A stretch of DNA of 64,000 nucleotides from Apostichopus japonicus (Eukaryota; Echinodermata; Holothuroidea; Aspidochirotida; Stichopodidae): the NCBI RefSeq assembly GCF_037975245.1, contig NC_092569.1, forward strand, positions 23,632,168 through 23,696,167, in the 5' to 3' direction. The translations under genes were made by a program, and so were the position numbers. The notes below the pieces were generated by a model. It searched no databases. It had not been told where the DNA came from and saw only the letters and a program-made list of their open reading frames with translations. Every line of letters starts with the position of its first letter. The stretch's first letter is position 1. This document shows positions 1 to 16,378 of the stretch, one piece after another.

Positions 1-4883
<4,883 letters not shown>

Positions 4884-5028
4884 ATATTATATGAGTTTGT
4901 CGTGTCTAATTGGATCCATTAGACACAGTCAAACGACACTGCACGACACATACGAACATTCAGCTTTGGAATTCAGATTTACAACCCGTAAATAGAGGAA
5001 ACAAATTCCTATAGTTTAAAAGCAAAAG

Positions 5029-5034
5029 AATAAA
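5029..5034 (+). other. Candidate polyadenylation signal, gene 1
   Basis: AATAAA lies 146 bases after the gene 1 stop codon, a usual position for a compact 3' UTR. No cleavage site can be assigned without transcripts. Confidence 0.5.
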
Positions 5035-6040
5035 GGATTATCATTCGTTACATATTATTCGTGTTGATAGTTGTTACAATTGTGATTTTTATCATAGTTA
5101 ATGTTTAAACCCACCAATTAACTTTTATTCATGTTATTACTATGAAGTACCAGGACAGTAGTCGAGTGTATCACATCCGAGTCAAGTCTGGGTCCAACGC
5201 AGGGCAGTTCTGAGCCTCGGGCACCCTCGAGGACGCCGACCCCAAGATAGCAAAACTACCACTCTATTACGACATCATATAGCTGATCCTGCTCTTCCTA
5301 TTGTAACAATCTACTCGGGGAGGAGGGGTTCGTCTCGAGAGACAGGAGACACGCTACGTCTTCGTAATAAGTGTCACTTTCTGATACTGAAAAGTGTCCT
5401 TTGGCAATTATAGTGAAATAGTGGAACACTGAAAAGTGCACAAAGTAATTTCGCATTGTCAGGAAGCTTTTCGATTTTGTTTGTCCCTCAAACCAATATG
5501 ACATGCCTCGTTGCTCCTTGAGATCCCCCTCTCCCCCCCCCCCCCGAAAGTTCATCTCTAATTTGCCTTTGACATGGGTAAAGCTTTCTATCTACTTCAT
5601 CAGTTATGAAAAGTCAGATTTATAATTATATGGAAACATTCAGGTGTCATGAAAAGGTATACCATATTAATTTTAAGACTAATATTTGATAAACACAGTA
5701 TGGATTCTTGGTACGTAGTGTAGGATGGGAGTGGGAGAGGGGAATTAACTGGTGTAATTGTTATGACGCAACCGAATCCATAAGCCAATCACATGCACGA
5801 ATCAAAGATGATTTAACTTGTGTAATTAAAGTTACACCTAAACCTCTTTACGTTAGCTGTGTGTCTATTCATATTGTATGTACCATATCAAATGTTTAAT
5901 ATATTTGTGCACCACCACTTATAAGTGATCCTCAAATGTATGTCATCATGTTCCACAATATTTCTGTTGATTTAGTTTATCTTTGTCATTTGCACTAAAC
6001 CTAGTAGACCGTGGATGCGGTGGGGAGAGATGGGGGAGTG

Positions 6041-6114
6041 GTAAGGCAAGGGTGAGGCAGAGGTGGGCAAAGGTGGGGCAGAGGTGGGGCAGAGGTGAGG
6101 CAGAGGTTGAGGTG
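6041..6114 (+). repeat. 12-bp minisatellite
   Basis: About six imperfect copies of a GGTGGGGCAGAG-like unit. Confidence 0.85.
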
Positions 6115-7404
6115 GATTATATAAGACTATAAGCCATATTATGCTGGATGCAAAACATACATTTTCGGAAGCGGGACTGCATATGTAAGAACGTTTTCGA
6201 CACGAAGAATCTAGATGTACTTAACACATCTCTCTCTCTCTCTCTCTCCACCTTCCGCCCTCTATATGTCTCCCTCTCTCTCTCTCTCCTGTTAATCCCT
6301 CTCATGCGAGTATTGATCAGACACTGCTATCATTTAATATGGTTTAAACTATTGCTGCACTTCACACACTGTAATTACAATGCGCTTAAGCTGTTAACTC
6401 TTGGTAGGCCTTCATGGCAGTGTGGACGTTTGTTGATGTAAGTAATGTAAAAATAAATGATATATGTGCACCTACGCTCAATTACGTTACATATTGTGTG
6501 TCATTTTTATTAAAGGAATTCATCCAAACCTCTTCCAATTCTGGTTCTCCCAATACCACAAAAATGAAAAAGCATAAATAAATAAGACAAGGTCTCATAA
6601 TTCATTCGGTATTAAGTCAAATTGGTCACAGTCGGTACTTATTTCACAAATCTAAATGTCAATAGTTACATTAGTATACTAGAATCAATTTGATATGATT
6701 AAATATTTGAGATTAAGAAATTCCATTTCCCTAAACGTCAACGAAAATGAAATACCACGCATAAATTTTTTTCTGTTCATCCGTGCACATCAAATATTTC
6801 CCTCTGTTATCAAATAACAAATGCATACCTTGTGGTAAAAAAAGCACATTTTTAATTTCAATTTTTATAAACTGAATTTTTCCTTTAAATATTCATTGTC
6901 TTCCTTTCTGAAACATTCATATTAGTAAGCAAAACAAAATACACTGATCTTTGTGATTTATTTTGATGAATTAGACAAACATGGTAAAAAACGTTCCCTT
7001 TATCTTTTGAAAAACATTCCACATACTGGAATGTTTGGAACGGCTATAGCAGAGCCCCATTTTTGGTTATCGTTTTAAGACAACTAGTTTGTGGTGTATT
7101 ATTTTAAAATCAAATTCAGATATCTCACTTATGCTCGGCGATGTTTGTGCCCCTCCTGATTGAGCAATTTTTACCTCCCTCAGTGTGATTCGTGGACCAA
7201 AGTCCAGTCCACCCTCTATTTCCACTTTTGTTTGTATGTATGTCCTGTAGATCCTCCTGCAAGCAGGAACTCGCGAAGAAGCCATCATTGTCTTATCAAA
7301 GCCGCAAGCTGACTGAAGTCAGTCTCTTACATTCATATCTAACGTCCATGATAATGAATTGTCAATTGTCAACAACTCTGTAACTGGACGACATACAATA
7401 ATCT

Positions 7405-7464
7405 TGGAGTGACTCGAACCTTATGATTGGAAGGCACCGGCGTTGACCACTGAGCTAACACTCC
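7405..7464 (-). ncRNA. tRNA-like remnant (SINE head or tRNA pseudogene)
   Basis: On the minus strand this 60-nt stretch begins GGAGTG and ends CACTCCA, a near-complete acceptor pairing. It contains a perfect A-box-like TAGCTCAGTGG and a B-box-like GGTTCGAGTC. It is about 12 nt too short for a tRNA, and the D and anticodon stems do not pair, so it is a decayed tRNA gene or the head of a tRNA-derived SINE and not a working tRNA. Confidence 0.5.
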
Positions 7465-8062
7465 TTTTCTCACGAAATTAACAATAAAAATCCATCAACT
7501 TATCACAAATAAATCTGTTTTTCATGACAACAACTACAAATTGCATAAAACTGATGAGCTTATGGATAGTTTAGTTTCCTATAGTTATAAATTTGTTCGA
7601 AAAAATGGTAGTCATTGGAAATTTAATGTCACAAATACAGATAAATATTCATAAATCGTATTATTATGGCATCTCACATTTCTTCTACTGTGAGTGACCA
7701 GCGAAGAGCAAACTATTTTCTTGCAAAGAAGACATTCAGAGATGTTCCTAATTTTATTCTTCTTGCAATAGCAGACATTCAGAAATGTTCATTTTTTATT
7801 TTCCCGAAATTTATGAAACGCATCCTTTGTTCAACAAACACAATTGAAAAACTTGAATGGTAAAAGCGTTGTAACGGATTACTCAGTCATTTTGTAATAT
7901 AGTTGTAGCTTAGGCATTTAACAAGATCTCCAAAGGACTAGCATAATTCCTTGAACTGTTGAGGCGTTCAACTGTCAAATTTCAGTTTACTTGGAAGAGT
8001 TTGATAGTCTTCTGTTCAACTAGGCTATATGTTATAACTACCACTGGTTAACGAATGCGCTA

Positions 8063-8220
8063 TAGTCAGGTGGCTTAGCAAATTTAACGTTACCGGCCGG
8101 ACAAAAGTACCAAATTTGGCATGGAGTTTCTTTTAGACCTATCTATTGATTTCATCCGTGGAACCCGCTTAATCGGTTCCGATTTTTCAAGATGAAAATT
8201 GTTGCTAAGCCACCTGACTA
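8063..8220. mobile_element. Small MITE with TAGTCAGGTGGC terminal inverted repeats
   Basis: TAGTCAGGTGGCTTAGCAA at the left is mirrored by TTGCTAAGCCACCTGACTA at the right. The element is about 158 bp and non-coding. The outermost TA on both sides could be a TA target duplication, as in Tc1/mariner-type elements; this is inference. Confidence 0.75.
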
Positions 8221-8674
8221 CTAGGCTACAGACTATAGACAATAGAATAGCATAAAGCAAGACCAGACTTTTGAAGATTGTGGGCATGTGAGTATTCCTG
8301 AAAATACCCGGATTTACTTAAGTTTTTATTTTCAGGTCTACATACTTGTAGGTACAGTATTCCTAATATGAGTTATGTAAAGACCTTCTTTCATTATCAG
8401 CTTTTTGTGGCTCATAAACATTTTGACATTCAAAAATATGGAATTGTGAACCTCTGATTTGACTGTTTGACTAATTACAGGAGGTTAACAGCTTTATTAT
8501 TTTTCGATACAAATAAAAGATAGTATGGGGAGGGCATTTTAGCTGCTCTATCCGAAATTGTTTCAAAGCATAGAATACCAAGGTGTCTATAGAATATCGC
8601 TGGAAAGGACATTGACCTTCAGTATATTGTATGTATCATATGCTTTGTCAGTACAGTGTCCTCAGAACATGAAA

Positions 8675-8990
8675 GTTACATTACATCATGTTGCCTAGCA
8701 ACATTATACAGTCTCTCCTCCCACCATAATGGATTACAATAATAATAATAATAATATTCAATTTTTATATAGCGCTTAATACCAGCAATATAGGTCTCAG
8801 AGCGCTTTACAGACGTTATATTACGAAATATTATGAAAGTTACAATATATCATGTTGCCTATCAACAACATACGGTTTCTATTCCCATCATAATGGATAA
8901 GAAAAATAATAATAGTTAATTTTTATATAGCGCTTTATACCAGCAAAAGGTCTCAAAGCGCTCTACAGACGTTATATTATCCCTGGTCAA
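8675..8990 (+). repeat. Two-copy tandem repeat of about 160 bp
   Basis: Each copy runs from ATCATGTTGCCTA through CATAATGGAT to an AATAAT tract, then TTTTTATATAGCGCTT and a GCGCT-TACAGACGTTATATTA tail. The TATAGCGCTTT / AGCGCT-TACAG pair forms a short hairpin that I recognise as common in invertebrate repeats. Confidence 0.75.
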
Positions 8991-11900
8991 TGATAATTTG
9001 TCCCAGAGACAATCCCTCTAGTCGGCTGCAGTTTTATACTACGCATAATGAAAATTTATCTCACATGTACCCATTTAACCCCTGGATGTGTTTTGTGTTT
9101 GGTGAAAGAGAGAGAAAGATTCTACAAGGTCTTTGCCATTATCACAAACATTGATCGGTAATATGTCTACAATAGATGAGCTGTATGCTGTACATTATCA
9201 CCAATGAACCTCATAAAGACGATCTAGTCAATATGATATAAATAAGACTCTTCTTAAAAATATTGAATGTTAAGAATGAAGCAATCACTATTTTCTAAGG
9301 CTTCGAACAGAATTTAGAAACGTAGAGCACCGGTTCTTATTAATCTAAAACTTACCAATAACGCTTTACAAATACACCTAACCCGCCATAGTAGGATAGT
9401 ACTATATTATAGATTAGTGCAACAGTACAGTCTGTCTGCAAGCAATTCATATGACCCACAAATGCATACAATGGTTTGCCAAGCCTTAATAATATCAACG
9501 AACAGTTAGATACAGTTGCCATGGTATTAGGAGAGTCCCAACTTTGATTGATAAAAATGATAATATGACGCACAGTTCGTAGGCTATTGTCTTGCATGTG
9601 ATTTTGTTAAGGAGTGTCACACTGGATATTAAAATCAGCTCATTTGCATTTGGGCCTACGTATTGGCTTACGATTACGCGCATGAGTAATTACTACTTCA
9701 AAGAACACTGCCCCTGATTTGCGGTCACCAGTCTTCTGGAGACTAGGAAGCTCAGAGCCGGGAACGAAAGGCCAGGGGCGCGATTGATTACGTCATAACA
9801 AACAACCCTGGAGGGAACGGGGATTTCCCGACAAACTATTGCAAAATTAGACATGCAAGCTCAAACAATTCAGCGTAACATATGGCTTCTTAAGATATTA
9901 ATATACTACGCAATTTTAGTTACAATATCAAGACATAAAAACATATATATATATTTAATACAGAAGATAGCTCTATATACTGTCATCATTACGTAACGAA
10001 GATTTATGCTGTGATTGTAATAAAAAAAAATAACTACTATAATAATATCATGGGAGACAACATAAAGATAATGAAATAATAATCATGATATCAAGTGGCG
10101 GATTTCAATTGGTCATATTATGTAGCCCATAATAATTTACTCATAGAGGGTATATGCGAGGGAGATATGGGGAACGAAGGTGGTGGGATAGGGGAGATGA
10201 AGGATTTCGTAGAGGATGAGAGACCTAATTTGTGGGATTGCAAACGTTAAAATATGTAATATAAAACGGTCTTGTCTCATTAGGTGGACAAGTTACTATG
10301 TATGGATCTAGACAATAAGAGAAGAAAGGTTACATACCATGTTATTCATAATGAATGTACAATATGCTGCAAAAATTATTGCGGGCAAATATAATACAAA
10401 ATCTGGTCGCAAGAACGATGATGGATTGCATGGACGCTATCATTATGTTGTGCAATGCTTTTATAATGGAAATGTGACACTTGTGGATTTTTTGTTGTTG
10501 CTTAGTTGACAATGTAGTTTAAGAACTGCCAACATGTTCAGTCTTGTCAGAATAGTGTCTCTCTAGGTGTAAAATTTCAGTTTACAGTACCAATGCATTA
10601 CAGTTTTAATCTCAATTTTATGGTGATGGTGATTTGATTCAAGTGTATCAAACCTATAAAAGACCATATCGATTCGATTAAACATGTTGTCATCAAAATC
10701 TGACCCATCCCTATGTAGCAATGGAAAATAAATATTAACATAATTAAGCTGTAACGGAAGGGGAGGGTGGGTGGGAGTCAACTTCTAAATTGTTAACGAC
10801 TGATTTAGGTAGGGGCATGAACTTTACGAATTGGAAGTTTTTTGGACACATACATTTCCATACACATACACGAGACACATACACATATCCACTGTTGGCT
10901 AAAATAATTCCCCAGCATTTTCTAGAGTATGAATGTCGATCCGTAGCGGTGGTAATTGTTCTACGGAGGAGAGTAAAAATCATTGTTACTGGACTCCTCG
11001 TTTCCCTCGATTGATGGGAGATTGGGGTCATCTACCCCCCCCCCCCCCCCCACCCCACCTCTACTCACGCCACTGATTTAGACATAATCAAGTTCGACCA
11101 TCGCAATGCACCTTGAATAAATTTTAAATTAACAGCTTCTGACAAAACCTTCCGATCTGTAAGTATATACTTTATTTGATAAAATCAAGCTTATACTATG
11201 CAAAACCTATAATACCCACTGAATCAAACAAATTAATCTGCAGATTTCGTATGAACAACAAAATTTAAAAATCCACTTCGGAAAGCAGACATTTTGACTT
11301 ACTTTCCTTTTAAAAATACCAAGGACAGCAAAATACAGGCCTGCTATAAAAAATTAAATATAATATCCCTTTTAAGATAGTATTAAATATGAAACGTTGA
11401 ATTTATATTAAAACAGGTGTATCGGAAATGTATCATTCATTTGTGAAACATATTCTATACAAATATGATTACCATGGCAACATCCTAACTTTCTTCAGAT
11501 CTGGGAATTTAACAGGCAGTGCTTTATTGCATGTTGAACCTTGATATTATAGCAGGGTTGACTGTTAAATATTTGTTCAAGTCTTGAAAAAACGTCGCAT
11601 TTGATTTTATTTCACAATAAGAGGTGAAACAGGTAAATAATGTATTAGAATCTCAATGGTACATAAAAAATTGAAGTAGAATTTACAAAATGTAATATCT
11701 TTGTTAAATTGTCGGCAAACATGATATGCGACAAGATGAGAGAAAGGTGTCTGTTTAGATAGATGGAAACAAAATTTAAAGACCGGAAAAGTGTTGTTCG
11801 CTTTCTAAGAAAATCCATTTTTTTTTTTTTTTGTAACGCCAATATCTTCAAGTCATTAGTCAATATGTCACAAAGGTGTACTTTTTACAAATACAAGTGA

Positions 11901-13742
11901 AACTGTAATAAGGTCTCTACAGTGCATCTAAGCATATATGACCACACACGGTCGATACAGTCATTATATGCCACCGACGTTATTGTCGGGAAATATGCTA
12001 GAATATCAAATAATGGTCATTCATGTTCTAATATCAAAAAGCATTTGTTTCCGTTTTAGACATTTATAATTGTCCAATTGAACCCTCCTCTATACCAGTC
12101 CATTTCAGAAATATTTTGAAACGCCAGAACCGCAGAAAAAGCATTACTTTCGATAAGTTTTAGCATCATGCTAAAATTTGGGGGCAATACGGATGATCTT
12201 TCAATATCAATATGACATCTAATAGAGAGATACGGATTACCATGCATTAATGCATGCACTTACACTGAACAACAAATGGTATTAATGTTCGTTTTATCAG
12301 AAGCGTTTCAAACTTCAGATCGAGGTAACAGAAATGTTGTCCTATACTACATTTTTCCGTGTGGTCTGTGCCACTGAGCTTGTCGTCTGTCCATGTTCTG
12401 AATCTCGTTATTATTCATCAAATCCTTAAATAACCTGTTGAATAAACATATAATGGTCTGTCCATAGATATATCGCTACGATATATTCATAAGAAATATT
12501 ATTGTATGCAAAGGATATATGGGTAGCTATTGTATTCTTTCAGTCATGGAAATGGAACATTCTAAATGGATGTATCCTTTCATTTTCAGCCTAACTGTGA
12601 TAATAAGCTGTAGCAAACTCCACACTAGAGCTACTTTACTACAAACTCATATTAAGGAAGGCCTATATAGGGGTAGAGTTACGGGTAGAGGTAGAGGTAG
12701 AGGGACTGATGATGCCGAGTTGGCAAAGAGAAAGAGTAAAGGAGGGGGAAAATTGTAACTGGTCCAAATATAGCCTAATCAGTAGAGTCACGACTAAAAG
12801 TCGGCCTTCTTCTCTATATATAACATGGTTGTATTCCACAGTAAAGAACATTCGCAAAATACGAATATCTAATAATGCCGACTTCATATTTCACAATCAT
12901 GCCTGATGAGCGGCTGGGGTCAGGAGAGGGGCAAGCAGCCTCGGATCGCGGGGCCGATTTTGGAGAAGGGGATCAGTGCATAATTTATCGGTGACGTCAT
13001 TTACCACGTGGCCAGATCATTGGACCTACACGTTATCAGACTGTCCCATTAGTTTTGGAACACAGGAGATTAGCTGACAAAGAAAGCAAAGTGCAAGACG
13101 TCGTTAACCCATGAGAGTATGCTGTTGCCATAGTAACATCTTGAATTTGGCAACATCAGTCAATATTGAGGATAATACTCCATCTTTGTGCTCAATATTA
13201 AAATGACACAAAGGGTATTACTCTCTTCTATAGTTGTCGAAGATGGCTTGTTTGGTTACTAATGATATAAAACTGATGAATATAGCCGGAACGAAGGAGT
13301 ATTGTGTGTATTTTATTATACACTGTAAATAGTCTAACGAAATATATCGATCCATTGATAGCAACGCTGTTTTACACTTATACTAGTTATAATGTGTAAT
13401 GTATGGAACTAAACATTGTACGGTTATGATAAGCCTAACACACATGATGTGCCAGCATAAGACGGACTATCTCGATAGGAATAAATTAATTACATTGTTC
13501 ATGGAATGAAAAAGGAAAAAACATTAAGAAAAACAGAAAAAAAATATATAGTTAATGTAGAATTATTAAAACAACAACAAAAAATTATGAAAACAAAACA
13601 GACTGGTCAATGGTCAAACGGTCTATCGAAAATAAAACGCATTTTAAAAATAAATATTTCCTTAGAACAGGGTTCGGTACTTGTCATCTTAAGCCTTTGG
13701 CATTTGAATAGTCTCACCCGCACTGTCCCTGTGGGTCTACGA
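8991..13742. other. Intergenic, no gene seen
   Basis: AT-rich sequence without a supportable coding region. There is a poly-C run at about 11034-11050 followed by CTCACGCCACTG, which resembles the end of a hAT element, but I found no matching left end or target duplication. Confidence 0.55.
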
Positions 13743-14153
13743 CGGGGGCAGGCAACCTTTTTTCACTTGGGGTCCAAATTTATGTAGTCTGGTATCCCGG
13801 CGGGCCGGACCAGCATTAAAACAGGTTTTCCAATGTACAACCAATCCACACCCTCACCCTCAGTATATTAACTGCGAAATTTCAGTTACCAAATTTATAA
13901 ATGAAAACAAAAATGAAATACAAACTCGTCAGAAATGCAAATTAGTGAAAGTCGGTGCTCCTTCTGACTGCTGGCAAGCTATTTTGATAATAAAAATGAG
14001 ATTACCAACTCATAAATACACTCTAGAGCATTCAAAACCTAATGCCAGGAAGCGGAAAAGGGGCTTTTATTTATTTTTTTATTTTTTTACTTTTTAGTAA
14101 GGTGCCTCTCGCGGGCCATATTTGTCCCTCGGGCCGAAGGTTACCCGCCACTG
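13743..14153. mobile_element. Non-autonomous hAT element A
   Basis: The 411-bp element is flanked by the perfect 8-bp duplication GTCTACGA (13735-13742 and 14154-14161). Its right end, GGTTACCCGCCACTG, is the inverse of a hAT-like CAGTGGCGGGTAACC; the left end, GGGGGCAGGCAACC, is a degenerate match. There is no transposase frame. Confidence 0.85.
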
Positions 14154-14335
14154 GTCTACGACAACGCCTCTATAGTAACCTCTGTGTAACAAATGCACAC
14201 GCTTAATAGCATTCTCCACTTAACCTGCCTAACAGCTTAACGAGAGGAGATAAACCTGAATATGTTTTGCTGATGTATATCATCAAGAGCGAATCTCGAC
14301 TATAGAAAGGAGGTGGTGTTGCTCTGGGGTTGTTG

Positions 14336-14491
14336 GGCGCAGCCAGGAGCGCAGCCAGGGGCGCAGACAGGGGCACAGCCAGGGCATAGCCAGGGTTGCA
14401 GCCAGGGTTGCAGCGTGGGGCGCAGTCAGGGGTGCAGCCAGGGGCGCAGCCAGGGGCACAGCCGGGGGCGCAGCCAGGGGCGCAGCCACGC
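14336..14491 (+). repeat. 12-bp GC-rich minisatellite
   Basis: About thirteen imperfect copies of GGGGCGCAGCCA. Open frames on both strands (SQGCSQG-type and APLAAP-type) arise from the 12-bp period and are probably not genes. Confidence 0.9.
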
Positions 14492-14990
14492 ATACTTCCT
14501 AGTGTACAGTAATAATAATAACAACAGCAAATGAAACGAAACACACAGTTGGCATCAGAATAATTATAATTAACTTTGAAATTTTATGGTCAAGCAAATT
14601 CTCTAGATGAAGTCAAATGAACTCTGTCTCTCTCTCTCTATTTCCATTAGATAGAGCAGCGGTTTATATTTTTTCTCAATAATAGGCCTACGTAACGCAT
14701 ATACCTACAATCAACATTAGAGGGACACTGAAATATGGACAAACTATAAACAAATCTTAGTCGGTAGTAAATTTATAATTATAAGAAACAACGATAAACA
14801 ATACAGTCTAACACTTTTCATAGATTCTAATTCATTTTTCATCACGATTTAAAGTTTTAGAGCAGCGGTTAATTTGTTAATTAATCTGTGGGGCGAACGA
14901 CCCCTGGATGTGTCCATGGCCGGAATCCAGGGTGCGTGCGAATGAACAGGAATTAACAACTATATTTATGAGCAAATCATTCGTCTACAG

Positions 14991-15531
14991 CAGGGGTTCC
15001 CTTACTGGGGTGCATGAACCCGCAGGGAGTGTGTGAGTCCATCTAAGGGGGGTTCGTGAGACGTTTCTGTAAGTCAAAATAGAGTACTTTTTGTTGAACT
15101 AAAATCTGATAAATCATATAATTTAGTAATGAACAAAAGTCGTACCTATCGACAAACTCTTTTCGCGTTCTATACGCATATGTTGCCATAGTAGTACCGT
15201 ACCGTGCATGTGATAAATAACTGAATTATGAAACAGACACAGGCCGCATGACTTTGGTGAAGTTGGTGTACGCATGACAGTACGTCGTAAAGATAAAGAG
15301 CTGAGAAAGTAACTGAAAGGTTAGCCAAGGTTAATATTTTTATATTTTGGAAATTCCAGATGACAACCTTTTTGCCCGACACAAAGCAAATTTAGCATAA
15401 CTTCATGCTTGAAAATTGTTGTTGAGTGACAATAATTATTTAGATCGTGTCTCGAAAAGTTGGGGGTTCGTGGACAACTCTGACATCCACAGGGGGTTCG
15501 TGGGTGGGGGGATACAGTTAGGGAAACCCTG
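14991..15531. mobile_element. Non-autonomous hAT element B
   Basis: The 541-bp element has ends CAGGGGTTCCC and GGGAAACCCTG, flanked by the perfect 8-bp duplication GTCTACAG (14983-14990 and 15532-15539). Subterminal GGGGTTCGTGG repeats are present. No transposase is encoded. Confidence 0.9.
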
Positions 15532-15539
15532 GTCTACAG

Positions 15540-16299
15540 CCTCTAAGAGAGCTTGCAAATACTTTGTTCATTTCCTAAGGGGCGCGAACATTGGAAATTG
15601 TTAAGTGAGGTCGTTGTAGATGGCAAGAATAAGACTATTCGTTGATAAGGCCTTCAAACTTGGAATCTTATAAACGATCTATTTAAATGCATAAATATAT
15701 GCATTCAACATGTGTCATACCATTGTTGCTATTTTCACGTTTAAACTCTGCTATACCGATATTTCTCACATTAAGTGAGTTGAGATACTGAAAATTCACT
15801 AAAAGCAGTTGCTTGCAGGTCATTAAATTGTACACTGTTTCTTCATTTTGCACTGCACGTGTGTTCCCCCCCCCCACCCCCTCCCCTTCATTTTACTGTT
15901 AAGAACAAAATTATTAATAACGCGAAAACCACCGTTAAATATGCAAATAATGCTTGGTTGCATATAGGCGGTCTGGTATACACCGTTACGTTATTATCAA
16001 TGTAACTAATTACTGCTGCCACTGGGAGATTTATCGTTTTCATATTAATAATTATTGATTCATTTTTCTGCTATTGAGACTCATGTGATATTTAATGATC
16101 AGTTATATCTTCCTTGTCTACGTCACTTAACAAACTTCCATCGATTGGCTTTTTAATGGACAAACGTGATTTCCCAAGATTTCAGTTAATCGTTCGTTAA
16201 TATGTTACTCGTCTGAGCGTTTATTCTCTAGAGGACGTTAAAATCATTTCGGTTCTTGATCTACTTGGATGCGTCAAATTTCATTTTATATTGTAAAGA
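15540..16299. other. Upstream region of gene 2
   Basis: About 760 bp of AT-rich sequence before the gene 2 start codon, with a poly-C run at 15866. It should hold the promoter, but I see no convincing TATA box at a normal distance. Confidence 0.5.
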
Positions 16300-16378
16300 A
16301 TGAAAATGGAGCTTCGTATAACCATCATAACCATCGCAATATTGATGATCAATATGGCACATGTGACTCTGACCAAAG
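16300..16378 (+). CDS. Gene 2 exon 1: signal peptide
   Basis: ATG follows TGTAAAGA. The peptide has a basic start (MKMELR) followed by a hydrophobic core (ITIITIAILMINMA) and ends THR-LEU-THR-LYS before the donor GTAAGC. The 79-nt exon ends in phase 1, matching exon 2. Confidence 0.8.

Larger units (their letters stand above)
5035..8060. other. Intergenic, no protein gene seen
   Basis: Non-coding sequence between genes 1 and 2. It contains a 12-bp minisatellite (6041-6114), CT-rich tracts (6230-6290) and a tRNA-like remnant (7405-7464). Open frames here are short and carry no recognisable domain. Confidence 0.6.

Noticed and set aside
7404-7464. A working tRNA gene
   Set aside because: Only 60 nt; the D and anticodon stems do not pair.
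14203-14544. Ala/Pro- or Cys/Gly-rich repeat proteins
   Set aside because: A 12-bp minisatellite stays open in several frames; there are no splice sites, domain or partner exons.
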